Positions 9,437-18,537 are shown, counted from the first letter of the stretch. The stretch is 64,000 nucleotides of DNA from Thalassotalea sp. Sam97 (GCF_041379765.1 NZ_CP166919.1:1054001-1118000), one strand, 5' to 3'. Numbers and translations: made by a program. Notes: a model not told the origin generated them from the sequence alone.

Positions 9437-10606
9437 TTATTTTGATTCGTTGAATAACTCACGACCAATCAGCATGCGACGGATTTCTGATGTGCCTGCG
9501 CCAATTTCATATAGTTTGGCATCACGTAATAAACGACCGGTAGGGAATTCATTGATGTAGCCGTTACCACCAAGGATCTGAATAGCATCTAATGCCATTT
9601 TGGTCGCCAACTCTGCTGAATATAATATGGCGCCGGCAGCGTCCTTGCGGGTTGTTTCACCGCGATCACAGGCTTGAGCAACATGGTAAACATACGAGCG
9701 TGCAGCATTCATTTGCGTGTACATATCGGCGATTTTGCCTTGAATAAGCTGGAACTCGCCAATTGATTGACCAAATTGCTTACGGTCATGAATATATGGC
9801 ACAACGATATCCATAGCGGCTTGCATAATGCCTAATGGACCGCCAGATAGCACCACGCGCTCGTAATCAAGACCGCTCATCAATACCGCTACACCACGAC
9901 CCACTTCACCTAGTACGTTCTCTGCAGGTACTTCGCAGTCTTCAAACACTAATTCACACGTGTTTGAACCGCGCATGCCTAACTTATCGAGTTTTTGATG
10001 ACGAGAAAAACCCGGGTAATCACGTTCAACGATAAACGCAGTAATGCCTTTTGAACCGGCGCTAATATCGGTTTTTGCGTAAATAACGTAAACGTTGGCG
10101 TCAGGACCATTGGTGATCCACATTTTATTGCCGTTTAATATGTATTTATCGCCTTTTCTCTCAGCACGAATTTTCATGCTAACAACATCGGATCCGGCAT
10201 TCGGCTCACTCATTGCCAAGGCACCAATGTGTTCACCAGAGCATAACTTAGGCAAGTACTTTAATTTTTGCTCGTGAGTACCATTGCGGTTAATTTGGTT
10301 AACACATAAGTTTGAATGTGCGCCGTAGCTTAAACCGACTGATGCTGAAGCTCGTGAAATTTCTTCCATTGCAACAACATGCTCAATGTAACCTAAATCG
10401 CTACCACCATACTGTTCAGGTACGGTCATACCTAGCAGACCCATGTCACCGAATTTGCGCCATAAATCGTTTGGAAATTCGTTATCAATATCAATTTGCT
10501 CTGCACGAGGGGCAATTTCATCACGGGCAAACGCGTTAACTTGATCACGGATCATGTCAACGGTTTCACCAAGATTAAAATTAAGTGAAGAAAACTGAGA
10601 AATCAT
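9437..10606 (-). CDS. liuA: Isovaleryl-CoA dehydrogenase (LiuA)
   Basis: FAD flavoprotein that oxidises isovaleryl-CoA to 3-methylcrotonyl-CoA, passing electrons to ETF. At 389 residues it has normal length. Visible motifs are AMSEPNAGSDV near 135, MWITNGPDANVYV near 165, and the C-terminal IQILGGNGYINEFPTGRLLRDAK with YEIGAGTSEIRR of acyl-CoA dehydrogenases. AAAGG lies 8 bases before the ATG. It follows liuR by 32 bases and precedes liuB by 68, so regulator and enzyme genes are probably cotranscribed. Assignment to isovaleryl-CoA rests on similarity and operon content. Confidence 0.95.
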   Translation of the reverse strand: MISQFSSLNFNLGETVDMIRDQVNAFARDEIAPRAEQIDIDNEFPNDLWRKFGDMGLLGMTVPEQYGGSDLGYIEHVVAMEEISRASASVGLSYGAHSNLCVNQINRNGTHEQKLKYLPKLCSGEHIGALAMSEPNAGSDVVSMKIRAERKGDKYILNGNKMWITNGPDANVYVIYAKTDISAGSKGITAFIVERDYPGFSRHQKLDKLGMRGSNTCELVFEDCEVPAENVLGEVGRGVAVLMSGLDYERVVLSGGPLGIMQAAMDIVVPYIHDRKQFGQSIGEFQLIQGKIADMYTQMNAARSYVYHVAQACDRGETTRKDAAGAILYSAELATKMALDAIQILGGNGYINEFPTGRLLRDAKLYEIGAGTSEIRRMLIGRELFNESK

Positions 10607-10638
10607 ATTGTTACCTTTGTTGTAATGTGTTGTTTTAA

Positions 10639-11043
10639 TTATTTTTGATTTGTGTGTTCAGCTAAGGCGTCTCGGGTTTGGGCACAACGTTGCTCAAGCG
10701 TCGATAGTTCCATTAGCACCACTTTGATGTCTTTTAACTGTTGATCTAAAGCTGCTTTTTTTTCGCTAATTAGCGCCATAATGGCGTCAAGTTGGCTAGC
10801 ACTGGTTTTATCAGCGTCATACAACTCAAATAAGCGGCCTGTTTCTGCTAATGAAAAACCAAGTCGCTTACCTCTTAGGATGAGTTTTAAGCGCACTCTG
10901 TCACGGCGTGAATAGATTCGTGTTTGACCATTACGCATAGGAGAAATTAATCCCTGGTCTTCGTAAAAGCGAATACTGCGTGTTGTAATGTTAAATTCTT
11001 TCGCTAATTCGCTGATACTAAATTGCAGCTTTCCTTGTTCCAT
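10639..11043 (-). CDS. liuR: MerR-family regulator LiuR
   Basis: A 134-residue MerR-type activator/repressor. The N-terminal winged helix (FNITTRSIRFYEDQGLISP, residues 15-33) is followed by the arginine-rich wing with GQTRIYSRRDR and a dimerisation helix. First gene of the liu operon, with GAGGCG 5 bases before its ATG. LiuR is the known controller of branched-chain amino acid and fatty acid breakdown genes in gammaproteobacteria, so palindromes in the divergent spacer next to it are likely operators. The effector is not visible from sequence. Confidence 0.9.
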   Translation of the reverse strand: MEQGKLQFSISELAKEFNITTRSIRFYEDQGLISPMRNGQTRIYSRRDRVRLKLILRGKRLGFSLAETGRLFELYDADKTSASQLDAIMALISEKKAALDQQLKDIKVVLMELSTLEQRCAQTRDALAEHTNQK

Positions 11044-11081
11044 CGTCGCCTCAGATCAGTCATAGGGTTAACGTTTCTTTT

Positions 11082-11110
11082 ACTTTAGAGTAAGTTTACG
11101 TAAAGGTAAA
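11082..11110 (-). promoter_or_regulatory. Candidate liuR operon promoter with palindromic operator
   Basis: Read on the minus strand, TTTACC (11105-11110) and TAAAGT (11082-11087) are 17 bases apart and could be -35 and -10. The spacer holds the palindrome TTTACGTAAA (11095-11104). An operator inside the spacer is the usual MerR-family arrangement, though MerR promoters more often have 19-20 base spacers. Autoregulation by LiuR is inferred. Confidence 0.5.
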
Positions 11111-11296
11111 GTGACTGTTTTGACTGTAAATGACTATTCACTTAAGCGAATTCTCTGGATTAAGAGTCTGATAATTATTGTGTAAACTGTTTATGTTGTT
11201 GTTTTGATTGGGTTTTGTTGTTTGTTTTGCTTTATCTCAGTTTGGCGGTAGTACTTTTTGGCAATTTATTCTTACAGTATTAATAAAATGTTATTC

Positions 11297-11314
11297 GTTT
11301 ACGTTGGCGTAAAC
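11297..11314. promoter_or_regulatory. Palindromic operator upstream of the thiolase gene (LiuR-like)
   Basis: GTTTACG-TTGG-CGTAAAC is a perfect 7-base inverted repeat with a 4-base centre, about 70 bases before the thiolase start. It shares the TTTACG half-site with the palindrome at 11095-11104 next to liuR. This suggests that one regulator acts on both divergent catabolic operons. The rest of the 341-base spacer (11044-11384) is AT-rich with no gene. Confidence 0.5.
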
Positions 11315-11384
11315 TGGTGTTTTGAGTTAGTCTTGAATCACTCTAATGATAAAACTTATTACAACAATCAAATTAGGAAGCGAT

Positions 11385-12572
11385 ATGTCTTTAAATGATC
11401 CTATTGTAATTGTCAGTGCGATGCGTACCCCGATGGGGGGGTTCATGGGCGGTTTAAGCGCTGTGACAGCACCGGAACTAGGTAGCACCGCAATTAAAGC
11501 GGCGGTAGAGCAAGCGGGTATTGCCAGTGATCAGGTTGATGAACTCATCATGGGTTGTGTGTTACCAGCAGGTTTAAAGCAAGCACCTGCGCGCCAAGCA
11601 GCACTGGGTGCTGATTTAGCCTTATCAACCGTATGTACAACGATTAACAAGGTTTGTGGTTCGGGCATGAAAGCGGCGATGTTCGCTTATGACTCGTTAG
11701 CGGCTGGTAGTATTGATGTTGCCATTGCTGGCGGTATGGAAAGTATGAGTAATGCGCCGTACATTTTGCCAAAAGGACGCCAAGGTTTGCGTATGGGGCA
11801 TGGTGAGATTAAAGATCACATGATGCTAGATGGCCTCGAAAATGCCTACGATGGTATTGCTATGGGATGTTTTGCGCAAGATACCGCAGATGACGTTGCG
11901 TTTACCCGTGAGCAAATGGATGAATTCGCCTTAACGTCGTTGTCACGCGCAAATGAAGCGATTAACTCTGGCGCATTTAATGACGAAGTCACGCCGGTTA
12001 CCGTAAAAACTCGCAAAGGTGATATAGAATTTACCACCGATGAACAACCAGGTAATGCTCGTCCGGAAAAAATCCCGACATTACGTGCAGCGTTTAAACG
12101 CGATGGTACGATTACTGCTGCTAACTCAAGTTCAATTTCAGACGGTGCTGCAGCCATGGTAATGATGCGTTTATCCGAAGCTGAAAAACGAGGCTTAACA
12201 CCACTATGTAAAATTGTTGGTCATGCAACCCATGCACAACAACCAAGTGATTTCACGGTTGCACCGGTTGGGGCAATGGATAAGCTATTTAGTAAAGTGG
12301 GCTGGCACAAAGATGATGTTGATTTGTTTGAAATCAATGAAGCATTCGCCATGGTGACGATGTTAGCGATTAAAGAGCTTGATTTAGATCACGCGAAAGT
12401 TAACGTACACGGTGGTGCTTGTGCATTAGGTCATCCTATTGGTGCAAGTGGGGCTCGTATTATGGTGACATTAATTCATGCTCTGAAAAATCAAGGCTTA
12501 CAAAAAGGTGTTGCTAGCCTTTGTATTGGTGGTGGAGAAGCTACCGCGATCGCAATCGAAATGATGTCTTAA
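11385..12572 (+). CDS. Acetyl-CoA acyltransferase (thiolase)
   Basis: Thiolase of 395 residues predicted to split 2-methylacetoacetyl-CoA or acetoacetyl-CoA with CoA, the final step of isoleucine breakdown in this setting. Key sites are the nucleophilic Cys in INKVCGSGMKA (about residue 90), NEAFAM, the catalytic His in ALGHPIGASGA and the C-terminal CIGGGEATA. Start 11385 is chosen because AGGAAG lies 5 bases before this ATG and MSLNDPIVIVSAMRTP is the normal N-terminus; an in-frame Met 13 codons upstream lacks a binding site. First gene of the plus-strand branched-chain operon. Confidence 0.92.
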   Translation: MSLNDPIVIVSAMRTPMGGFMGGLSAVTAPELGSTAIKAAVEQAGIASDQVDELIMGCVLPAGLKQAPARQAALGADLALSTVCTTINKVCGSGMKAAMFAYDSLAAGSIDVAIAGGMESMSNAPYILPKGRQGLRMGHGEIKDHMMLDGLENAYDGIAMGCFAQDTADDVAFTREQMDEFALTSLSRANEAINSGAFNDEVTPVTVKTRKGDIEFTTDEQPGNARPEKIPTLRAAFKRDGTITAANSSSISDGAAAMVMMRLSEAEKRGLTPLCKIVGHATHAQQPSDFTVAPVGAMDKLFSKVGWHKDDVDLFEINEAFAMVTMLAIKELDLDHAKVNVHGGACALGHPIGASGARIMVTLIHALKNQGLQKGVASLCIGGGEATAIAIEMMS

Positions 12573-12825
12573 TCATAAGATCGTTTATGTAGCAACTTGA
12601 TGATGTGTACTGCTGATTGATGTCAGTGCAACATTATTTAGTGATCTACATGGTTAACTAGGTGATTTCAGTAACGGCTATTTAGTGTCCCGTTAAACGC
12701 TAAAACTTATATGTTCAACGTTGATTTAGCGTAGCTAAGGTTATAGCCAGCGGTTAAATATTCAAATAACAACAACACCGCGCACGCTATCGTTGCTGTC
12801 AGTCACCTTTTATGGGGAGCTGATA
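12573..12825. other. Intergenic gap where mmsA is found in related clusters
   Basis: A 253-base stretch with no credible gene and no recognisable remnant of methylmalonate-semialdehyde dehydrogenase. It contains a hairpin ACGCTAAA (12697-12704) / TTTAGCGT (12725-12732) with a palindromic TCAACGTTGA in the loop, but no T-run. It may be a processing or regulatory site. Confidence 0.4.
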
Positions 12826-13983
12826 ATGAATTTTAATTTAACCGAAGATCAGCAAATGTTTGCTGATATGGCGCACCAATTCGCACAAGCTGAATTTGCG
12901 CCTAACGCTGCTCAGTGGGATGCAGAGCATATTTTTCCTAAAGGTGCTATTGCCAAAGCTGGAGAGCTCGGCTTTTGTGGCTTGTATAGTCCTGAGTCAG
13001 TGGGCGGTCTGGGGTTATCTCGCCTTGATGCGTCGATCATTTTTGAGCAGCTATCGATGGGCTGTACCACGACAACCGCAATGCTCACCATCCATAACAT
13101 GGCAACGTGGATGATTGCCACATGGGCAAATCCGTCAGTACAGCAAACATGGTGCCCAGATCTTGTTGCCGGTAAGCGTCTTGCATCGTATTGCCTAACC
13201 GAGCCAGGCTCAGGCTCCGACGCCGCATCACTGCGCACGACCGCCAAAAAAGATGGCCAAGATTACCTCATTAACGGCTCTAAGATGTTTATCTCTGGGG
13301 CTGGTGAAACCGATGTGTTAGTTGCTATGGTTCGTACAGGTGAAGCTGGCCCTAGCGGCATCTCTGCCGTCGTGATACCTGCCGATGCTCAAGGCGTTAT
13401 TTATGGCAAAGCAGAAGAAAAGCTTGGTTGGAATGCTCAACCAACCCGTCTAATTACCTTTGATAATGTACGCATTCCTTGTGAGAACCTTCTGGGTGAG
13501 GAAGGCCAAGGCTTTAAAATTGCTATGCGGGGCCTTGATGGTGGTCGAATTAACATAGCCTCATGCTCAATTGGTACAGCACAACAAGCCTTAAATACCG
13601 CAAAAGCATATATGCAAGAACGTGAGCAATTTGGTAAACCGATCGCGGCATTTCAAGGCTTACAGTTTAAGCTTGCCGATATGGCCACGAAGTTAGTTGC
13701 TGCAAGACAAATGGTTCGATTGGCTGCCTTTAAACTTGACACTAGTCACTCGGAAAAAACCGCATATTGTGCAATGGCGAAACAATTTGCTACCGATGTT
13801 GGTTTTGAAGTGTGTGATGCCGCACTGCAAATCCATGGCGGTTATGGCTACATAAAAGAGTACCCACTTGAACGACACTTTAGAGACGTTCGGGTTCATC
13901 AAATCTTAGAGGGTACCAATGAAATTATGCGACTTATTACTGCCCGACGTTTATTGAGCGAAGGTGCTGGTGAGTTGTTGTAA
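12826..13983 (+). CDS. Acyl-CoA dehydrogenase (isobutyryl-/2-methylbutyryl-CoA)
   Basis: A 385-residue FAD acyl-CoA dehydrogenase, by context acting on isobutyryl-CoA (valine) and 2-methylbutyryl-CoA (isoleucine). Motifs: CLTEPGSGSDAASL near residue 125, MFISGAGETDVLV near 155, and the C-terminal LQIHGGYGYIKEYPLERHFRDVR with ILEGTNEIMR. The ATG at 12826 follows GGGGAGC by 6 bases and starts MNFNLTEDQQMF, the normal family N-terminus; the in-frame Met at 12793 lacks support. Nine bases separate it from the next gene. Confidence 0.92.
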   Translation: MNFNLTEDQQMFADMAHQFAQAEFAPNAAQWDAEHIFPKGAIAKAGELGFCGLYSPESVGGLGLSRLDASIIFEQLSMGCTTTTAMLTIHNMATWMIATWANPSVQQTWCPDLVAGKRLASYCLTEPGSGSDAASLRTTAKKDGQDYLINGSKMFISGAGETDVLVAMVRTGEAGPSGISAVVIPADAQGVIYGKAEEKLGWNAQPTRLITFDNVRIPCENLLGEEGQGFKIAMRGLDGGRINIASCSIGTAQQALNTAKAYMQEREQFGKPIAAFQGLQFKLADMATKLVAARQMVRLAAFKLDTSHSEKTAYCAMAKQFATDVGFEVCDAALQIHGGYGYIKEYPLERHFRDVRVHQILEGTNEIMRLITARRLLSEGAGELL

Positions 13984-13992
13984 GGAATTAAA

Positions 13993-14769
13993 ATGACAGA
14001 ATTATTAAAACTAGAAAAACAAAATAACACGGCAATTATTACCTTTAATAATCCACCAGCTCATACATGGACTATGGAAAGCTTAACGGCTTTGCGAGAT
14101 CTGGTTATTGAGTTGAATAATGACAAAAGCATCTACGCATTAATCTTAACGGGTGACGGTGAGAAATTTTTCTCTGCCGGTGCTGATTTAAACGTATTCG
14201 CCAATGGTGACAAGCAGGTTGCTCGCCAGATGGCTGAATGTTTTGGCGAAGCTTTTGAGACGTTATCTGCATTTCGCGGTGTATCAATTGCAGCAATAAA
14301 CGGTTGGTCTATGGGCGGTGGCTTGGAAGTGGCACTGGCCTGTGATTTACGTATCGCAGAAGAACATGCCGTGATGGCATTGCCTGAAGCAACGGTAGGG
14401 CTATTACCTTGTGCTGGCGGAACACAAAACTTACACATATTGGTTGGCGAGGGTTGGACTAAGCGTATGATTTTATGTGGTGAGCGTGTTGCAGCCGACA
14501 CAGCAGAGCGCATTGGCTTAGTTGAACAAGTCGTAGCCAAGGGGGAAGGTCTTAGTACGGCATTATCTCTCGCCGAAAATGTTGCTCGTCAGTCGCCCGT
14601 TGCGGTTGCAGCGTGTAAAGACTTGATTCAAAAATCACGTCAAATGCCTATTGCGCAAGCTTTACCTATCGAGCGTGATGCATTCGTCGACTTATTCGAC
14701 AGCAAAGATCAGGCTGAAGGTGTTAATGCCTTTTTAGAAAAGCGTTCGCCGATGTGGCGCAATGAGTAG
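13993..14769 (+). CDS. Enoyl-CoA hydratase, crotonase family
   Basis: A 258-residue crotonase predicted to hydrate methacrylyl-CoA and/or tiglyl-CoA. It has the oxyanion-hole segments FFSAGADLNVF (near 60) and NGWSMGGGLEVALACD (near 103), with Glu in ALPEATVGLLPCAGGTQ near 130. AAGGA lies about 6 bases before the ATG. It sits between the acyl-CoA dehydrogenase and the 3-hydroxyisobutyryl-CoA hydrolase with 8-9 base gaps, matching the order of steps in valine catabolism. Confidence 0.92.
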   Translation: MTELLKLEKQNNTAIITFNNPPAHTWTMESLTALRDLVIELNNDKSIYALILTGDGEKFFSAGADLNVFANGDKQVARQMAECFGEAFETLSAFRGVSIAAINGWSMGGGLEVALACDLRIAEEHAVMALPEATVGLLPCAGGTQNLHILVGEGWTKRMILCGERVAADTAERIGLVEQVVAKGEGLSTALSLAENVARQSPVAVAACKDLIQKSRQMPIAQALPIERDAFVDLFDSKDQAEGVNAFLEKRSPMWRNE

Positions 14770-14777
14770 GAGTTGCT

Positions 14778-15896
14778 ATGTCAGATATCGTTTTATTTGA
14801 AGAACGTCTTTGCGCGAATGACAAAAAAATAGGAGTTATCACCTTAAATACACCTAAGTCATTAAATGCGCTAAGCCATGCCATGGTGAACCTGATCACG
14901 CCAGTGCTAAATGAATGGCAAGATAACGATGAGGTTGTTGCGGTATTTTTGCAAGGCAGTGGTGATAAAGCGCTATGTGCAGGTGGTGATATTGTCTACT
15001 TATATAACAATTTACCAAACAAAAATGGTGATAAAGCACCAGCTATTGAACAATTTTTTAAAGATGAATACGAGCTCGATTATTTGATTCATAGCTACCA
15101 AAAACCATTTATTGTTTGGGGACACGGTATTGTTATGGGGGGCGGTTTAGGGCTTATGGCCGGAGCAAGCCATCGAGTGGTTACCGAGCAAACCCGAATT
15201 GCCATGCCTGAAATTACTATCGGCCTCTACCCTGATGTTGGTGGTAGCTATTTCCTTAATAAAATGCCAGGTAATTGTGGCCTATTTTTGGGGTTAACAG
15301 GGGCTTCCATAAATGGCTGCGATGCCAAGTACCTTGCGCTCGCCGATCACTTTATTGCCCATCAGTTTAAAGACGAATTACTCGCACGACTCGTTGAGGT
15401 GCATTGGGGCGAAACCAAAGCGTTAAATGAAGAAAAACTTAACGATGCCTTATTAGAATTTGAGCAACGCAGTAAAACCTATGTACCTCATGCAAATGTG
15501 AAAGCCCATCAAACACTGATTGACGAATTAACCGCAGGTGATAATTTAATTACTATTGTCGATAATATCGTTAATTTGGAAATTGACGATAAGTGGTTTA
15601 ATAAAGCACAAAAGTCCCTTAAAAACGGTAGTGCGTTAAGTGCCCATATTGCTTATCGCCAGTTACAGCAAGGGAAGAGTCAAAGCTTAGCTGAGTGTTT
15701 TCAAATGGAGCAGACGATATCGCGTAAATGTGGGGAGTTCGGTGAATTCAAAGAAGGTGTAAGAGCTTTACTCATAGATAAAGACAATCAACCAAACTGG
15801 CGCTTTAAAGATGTCGCGAGCGTAGACGCAAAGGTCATTGATTGGTTTTTCAGTAACGATGATATACCAAGCACTGAGCTATTCGCGGATAGTTAA
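14778..15896 (+). CDS. 3-Hydroxyisobutyryl-CoA hydrolase
   Basis: A 372-residue crotonase-fold thioesterase releasing 3-hydroxyisobutyrate from its CoA ester, a step specific to valine that also removes toxic methacrylyl-CoA products. It shows ALCAGGDIVYLYN near 67, GIVMGGGLGLMAGASHRV near 120, and the catalytic region MPEITIGLYPDVGGSYFLNKM typical of HIBCH enzymes. Its length (longer than ordinary crotonases) fits the family. AGGAG is 6 bases before the ATG. Followed after 65 bases by mmsB, its product-using enzyme. Confidence 0.93.
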   Translation: MSDIVLFEERLCANDKKIGVITLNTPKSLNALSHAMVNLITPVLNEWQDNDEVVAVFLQGSGDKALCAGGDIVYLYNNLPNKNGDKAPAIEQFFKDEYELDYLIHSYQKPFIVWGHGIVMGGGLGLMAGASHRVVTEQTRIAMPEITIGLYPDVGGSYFLNKMPGNCGLFLGLTGASINGCDAKYLALADHFIAHQFKDELLARLVEVHWGETKALNEEKLNDALLEFEQRSKTYVPHANVKAHQTLIDELTAGDNLITIVDNIVNLEIDDKWFNKAQKSLKNGSALSAHIAYRQLQQGKSQSLAECFQMEQTISRKCGEFGEFKEGVRALLIDKDNQPNWRFKDVASVDAKVIDWFFSNDDIPSTELFADS

Positions 15897-15961
15897 TAAA
15901 TCGGTCTGGTCACAAAAATAATAATAAATAAAATACAACAATAATTTACGAGGAGACGACC

Positions 15962-16855
15962 TTGGCTAAGATTGCATTTTTCGGGTTAGGTAACATGGGC
16001 GGTCCAATGGCAACCAATTTACTTAACGCGGGTCATTCTGTAAAAGTATTTGATCTTGTTGACGAAGCCGTTCAGCAATTAGTCGCCCAAGGGGCGACGA
16101 CCGCACCAAGCATGGCTGAAATGGTCGTGGATATTGACGTGGTTATTTCTATGCTACCTGCAGGGAAACATGTTGAGTCACTTTATTTAGGCGCCGAAGG
16201 ACTAATTAACCACCTAAAACCAGGTAGCTTGGTTATAGACTCGTCGACCATTGACAAGCAGACCGTGATTAAAGTTGCCCAAGCATTAGCGACTAACCAA
16301 ATCGCTATGGTCGATGCGCCAGTATCTGGTGGTGTTGCTGGCGCAGCTGCTGGCACCCTATCTTTTATGGTTGGGGGCAGCGAGAGCGCTTTTGAACGCG
16401 CAGAGCCAATATTGCAAAATATGGGTAAAAACATCTTCCACGCAGGGGAGCCTGGTGCGGGTCAAGTTGCTAAGGTTTGCAATAATATGTTGTTAGCCGT
16501 GTTAATGGCGGGGACATCCGAGGCACTCCAGCTGGGAATTGCGAATGGCCTTGATCCAAAAAAGCTGTCAGAAATCATGTTACAAAGCTCTGGTCGTAAC
16601 TGGACCTTAGAACTTTACAATCCGTGTCCTGATGTGATGGAAAACGTCCCGTCGAGTAATGATTACCAAGGTGGCTTTATGGTGGATTTAATGGCTAAAG
16701 ATTTAGGTTTAGCGCTGGATACGGCGGTTAGTAGTCAGTCATCAACGCCAATGGGCGCCTTAGCTCGCAGTTTATTTGCATTGCATGCGAGTCAAGGTAA
16801 CGGAAAAAAAGACTTTTCAAGCATTTTTAAGATGTTTGCTAATGAACAACAATAA
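15962..16855 (+). CDS. mmsB: 3-Hydroxyisobutyrate dehydrogenase (MmsB)
   Basis: NAD-dependent oxidation of 3-hydroxyisobutyrate to methylmalonate semialdehyde. The 297-residue protein starts with the Rossmann motif FFGLGNMGGPMA and has the substrate-binding DAPVSGGVAGAAAGTLSFMVGG (residues about 117-138) and the catalytic Lys in GAGQVAKVCNN near 170. It uses a TTG start at 15962 supported by GAGGAGA 6 bases upstream; no ATG fits. The next enzyme, MmsA, is not encoded in this window. Confidence 0.95.
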   Translation: MAKIAFFGLGNMGGPMATNLLNAGHSVKVFDLVDEAVQQLVAQGATTAPSMAEMVVDIDVVISMLPAGKHVESLYLGAEGLINHLKPGSLVIDSSTIDKQTVIKVAQALATNQIAMVDAPVSGGVAGAAAGTLSFMVGGSESAFERAEPILQNMGKNIFHAGEPGAGQVAKVCNNMLLAVLMAGTSEALQLGIANGLDPKKLSEIMLQSSGRNWTLELYNPCPDVMENVPSSNDYQGGFMVDLMAKDLGLALDTAVSSQSSTPMGALARSLFALHASQGNGKKDFSSIFKMFANEQQ

Positions 16856-16871
16856 ATGAGGATCAATCTCA

Positions 16872-17633
16872 ATGAATATAAAAGATAAGGTAATTGTAAT
16901 TACAGGAGCCGGCGGTGGCTTGGGTCGTTCTATGGCGATCGACTTTGCTCGCCAAGGCGCAAAGCTTGCGCTGCTTGACTTAGGTGAAGACGCGTTAAAC
17001 GTTACCTTAGCAGAAGTTGAGAGTGTTGGCGGTCAAGGCCGAGTTTACGTGGCCAATGTAACCGACGAACAAAGTGTCGAAACAACCTTTGAGCAAATCG
17101 CAGCAGACTTTAATGGTATTGATGGTTTAGTAAATAATGCGGGTATTTTACGTGACGGCATGTTTGTTAAAGTAAAAGATGGCGAAGTGGTAAAAAAAAT
17201 GTCGCTTGAGCAATTTCAGTCCGTTATCGATGTGAACTTAACGGGTGTGTTCTTATGTGGTCGTGAGGCCGCAGCACAAATGATCAAATACAAGCGTCAA
17301 GGTGTCATCATTAATATGTCATCAATTGCGCGTCAAGGTAATATGGGCCAAACCAATTACTCAGCATCGAAAGCCGGTGTTGTTGCCATGACCGTTACAT
17401 GGGCACGAGAGCTTGGCCGTTATGGCATTCGTGTGGGGGCCATCGCTCCAGGTGTGATTCGTACAGCCATGACCGATGCCATGAAGCCTGAGATGCGTGA
17501 GCGTTTAGAGAAAATGAAACCAGTCGGCCGCTTGGGTACCCCAGAAGAAATCGCTCATACCGCGAAATACATTTTCGAAAATGATTTCTTTACTGGTCGC
17601 GTTGTTGAAATTGATGGCGGATTGTCAATGTAG
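16872..17633 (+). CDS. SDR-family 3-hydroxyacyl-CoA dehydrogenase
   Basis: A 253-residue short-chain dehydrogenase. The cofactor loop is TGAGGGLGRS near residue 11, NNAGIL near 91, and the catalytic Ser, Tyr and Lys lie in NMSSIARQG and NYSASKAG (about 145-162). In this operon it most likely oxidises 2-methyl-3-hydroxybutyryl-CoA in isoleucine breakdown, making the substrate for the thiolase that opens the operon. That role is inferred from position; FabG-like activity cannot be excluded. GAGGA lies 9 bases before the ATG. Last gene before the terminator at 17.73 kb. Confidence 0.88.
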   Translation: MNIKDKVIVITGAGGGLGRSMAIDFARQGAKLALLDLGEDALNVTLAEVESVGGQGRVYVANVTDEQSVETTFEQIAADFNGIDGLVNNAGILRDGMFVKVKDGEVVKKMSLEQFQSVIDVNLTGVFLCGREAAAQMIKYKRQGVIINMSSIARQGNMGQTNYSASKAGVVAMTVTWARELGRYGIRVGAIAPGVIRTAMTDAMKPEMRERLEKMKPVGRLGTPEEIAHTAKYIFENDFFTGRVVEIDGGLSM

Positions 17634-17729
17634 TTAATCACTGCTGTTACTGATAACTGACCGTACAATATTACTAAGCCAGTATATAAATCGTATCGGA
17701 CAGCAGTTGATAAATTATTAGTATGAATG

Positions 17730-17756
17730 AAAGAGCGACATTAAATCGCTCTTTTT
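17730..17756 (+). terminator. Terminator of the valine/isoleucine operon
   Basis: Stem AAAGAGCGA (17730-17738) with TCGCTCTTT (17746-17754), a 7-base loop and a short T-run. It closes the plus-strand catabolic operon before gmhB. Confidence 0.8.
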
Positions 17757-17796
17757 AATTGTATACCCTTAATATAGCTCTAAGGCAGTAAGTGGA

Positions 17797-18333
17797 ATGA
17801 AAAAAGCATTGTTTCTTGATCGCGATGGTATTATTAATGTCGATCATGGCTATGTATATAAACAAGAAGAGTTCGAATTTGTAGATGGAATTTTCGAGCT
17901 TTGCCAAAAGGCCTTAAGTCGTGGTTATGATATTTTCGTCATTACTAATCAATCGGGCATTGCCCGTGGCATGTACAGTGAACAGCAGTTTGCAGATTTG
18001 ACAGCATGGATGAAAAACAAATTTGCAGACCAAGGAGTCACTATATCTGATGTGTATTACTGCCCACACCACCCGACAAAAGGCAACGCGCCTTATGTTA
18101 TGTCATGTGATTGTCGCAAACCTGAGCCGGGAATGATCCTTAAGGCTGTATCTGAACATAATGTTGATGTATCTGAAAGCATGTTTATTGGCGATAAACT
18201 GTCGGATATGCTTGCGGCGGAGCGAGCTGGTGTTAAGGACAAAGTATTGGTTCGTAGCAATTATGCCGATGAAGAGGTCAGCGTGGCCGAAGAATTTGCA
18301 AATATCCGCTCAATTACTGAGCGTTTTTTCTAG
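17797..18333 (+). CDS. gmhB: D-glycero-beta-D-manno-heptose-1,7-bisphosphate 7-phosphatase
   Basis: HAD-family phosphatase in ADP-heptose synthesis for the LPS inner core, cytoplasmic. The 178-residue chain has the nucleophile motif FLDRDGIINVD at residues 6-16, VITNQSGIARG near 47, the zinc loop CPHHP...CDCRKPEPG (three Cys and one His, about 92-112) and FIGDKLSDMLAA near 130. These fit GmhB rather than HisB. It is a single gene between the catabolic operon and the rRNA promoters; gmhB next to an rRNA operon is common in gammaproteobacteria. Confidence 0.95.
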   Translation: MKKALFLDRDGIINVDHGYVYKQEEFEFVDGIFELCQKALSRGYDIFVITNQSGIARGMYSEQQFADLTAWMKNKFADQGVTISDVYYCPHHPTKGNAPYVMSCDCRKPEPGMILKAVSEHNVDVSESMFIGDKLSDMLAAERAGVKDKVLVRSNYADEEVSVAEEFANIRSITERFF

Positions 18334-18390
18334 TTGTTGGCTATAATTTGTTCGGTTGAACGCTTTTTTGAAAATTTATTAAATTAATCG

Positions 18391-18418
18391 TTGACGCCGT
18401 CCAAAAAATCCCTAAAAT
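18391..18418 (+). promoter_or_regulatory. rRNA operon promoter P1
   Basis: TTGACG (18391-18396), a 16-base spacer and TAAAAT (18413-18418), followed by the GC-rich discriminator GCGCATCC. Such discriminators are typical of stringently controlled rRNA promoters. AT-rich sequence just upstream could act as an UP element. Confidence 0.75.
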
Positions 18419-18537
18419 GCGCATCCACTTCCACGGGGCAACATGGTTGCACGAGGAATGGGTTTCGAGTATCTAAAGCTTATTTTTACTGGGATTTAGA
18501 GTTAAACGTTAAATTGAAAAAAATTCAAAATTAACGG

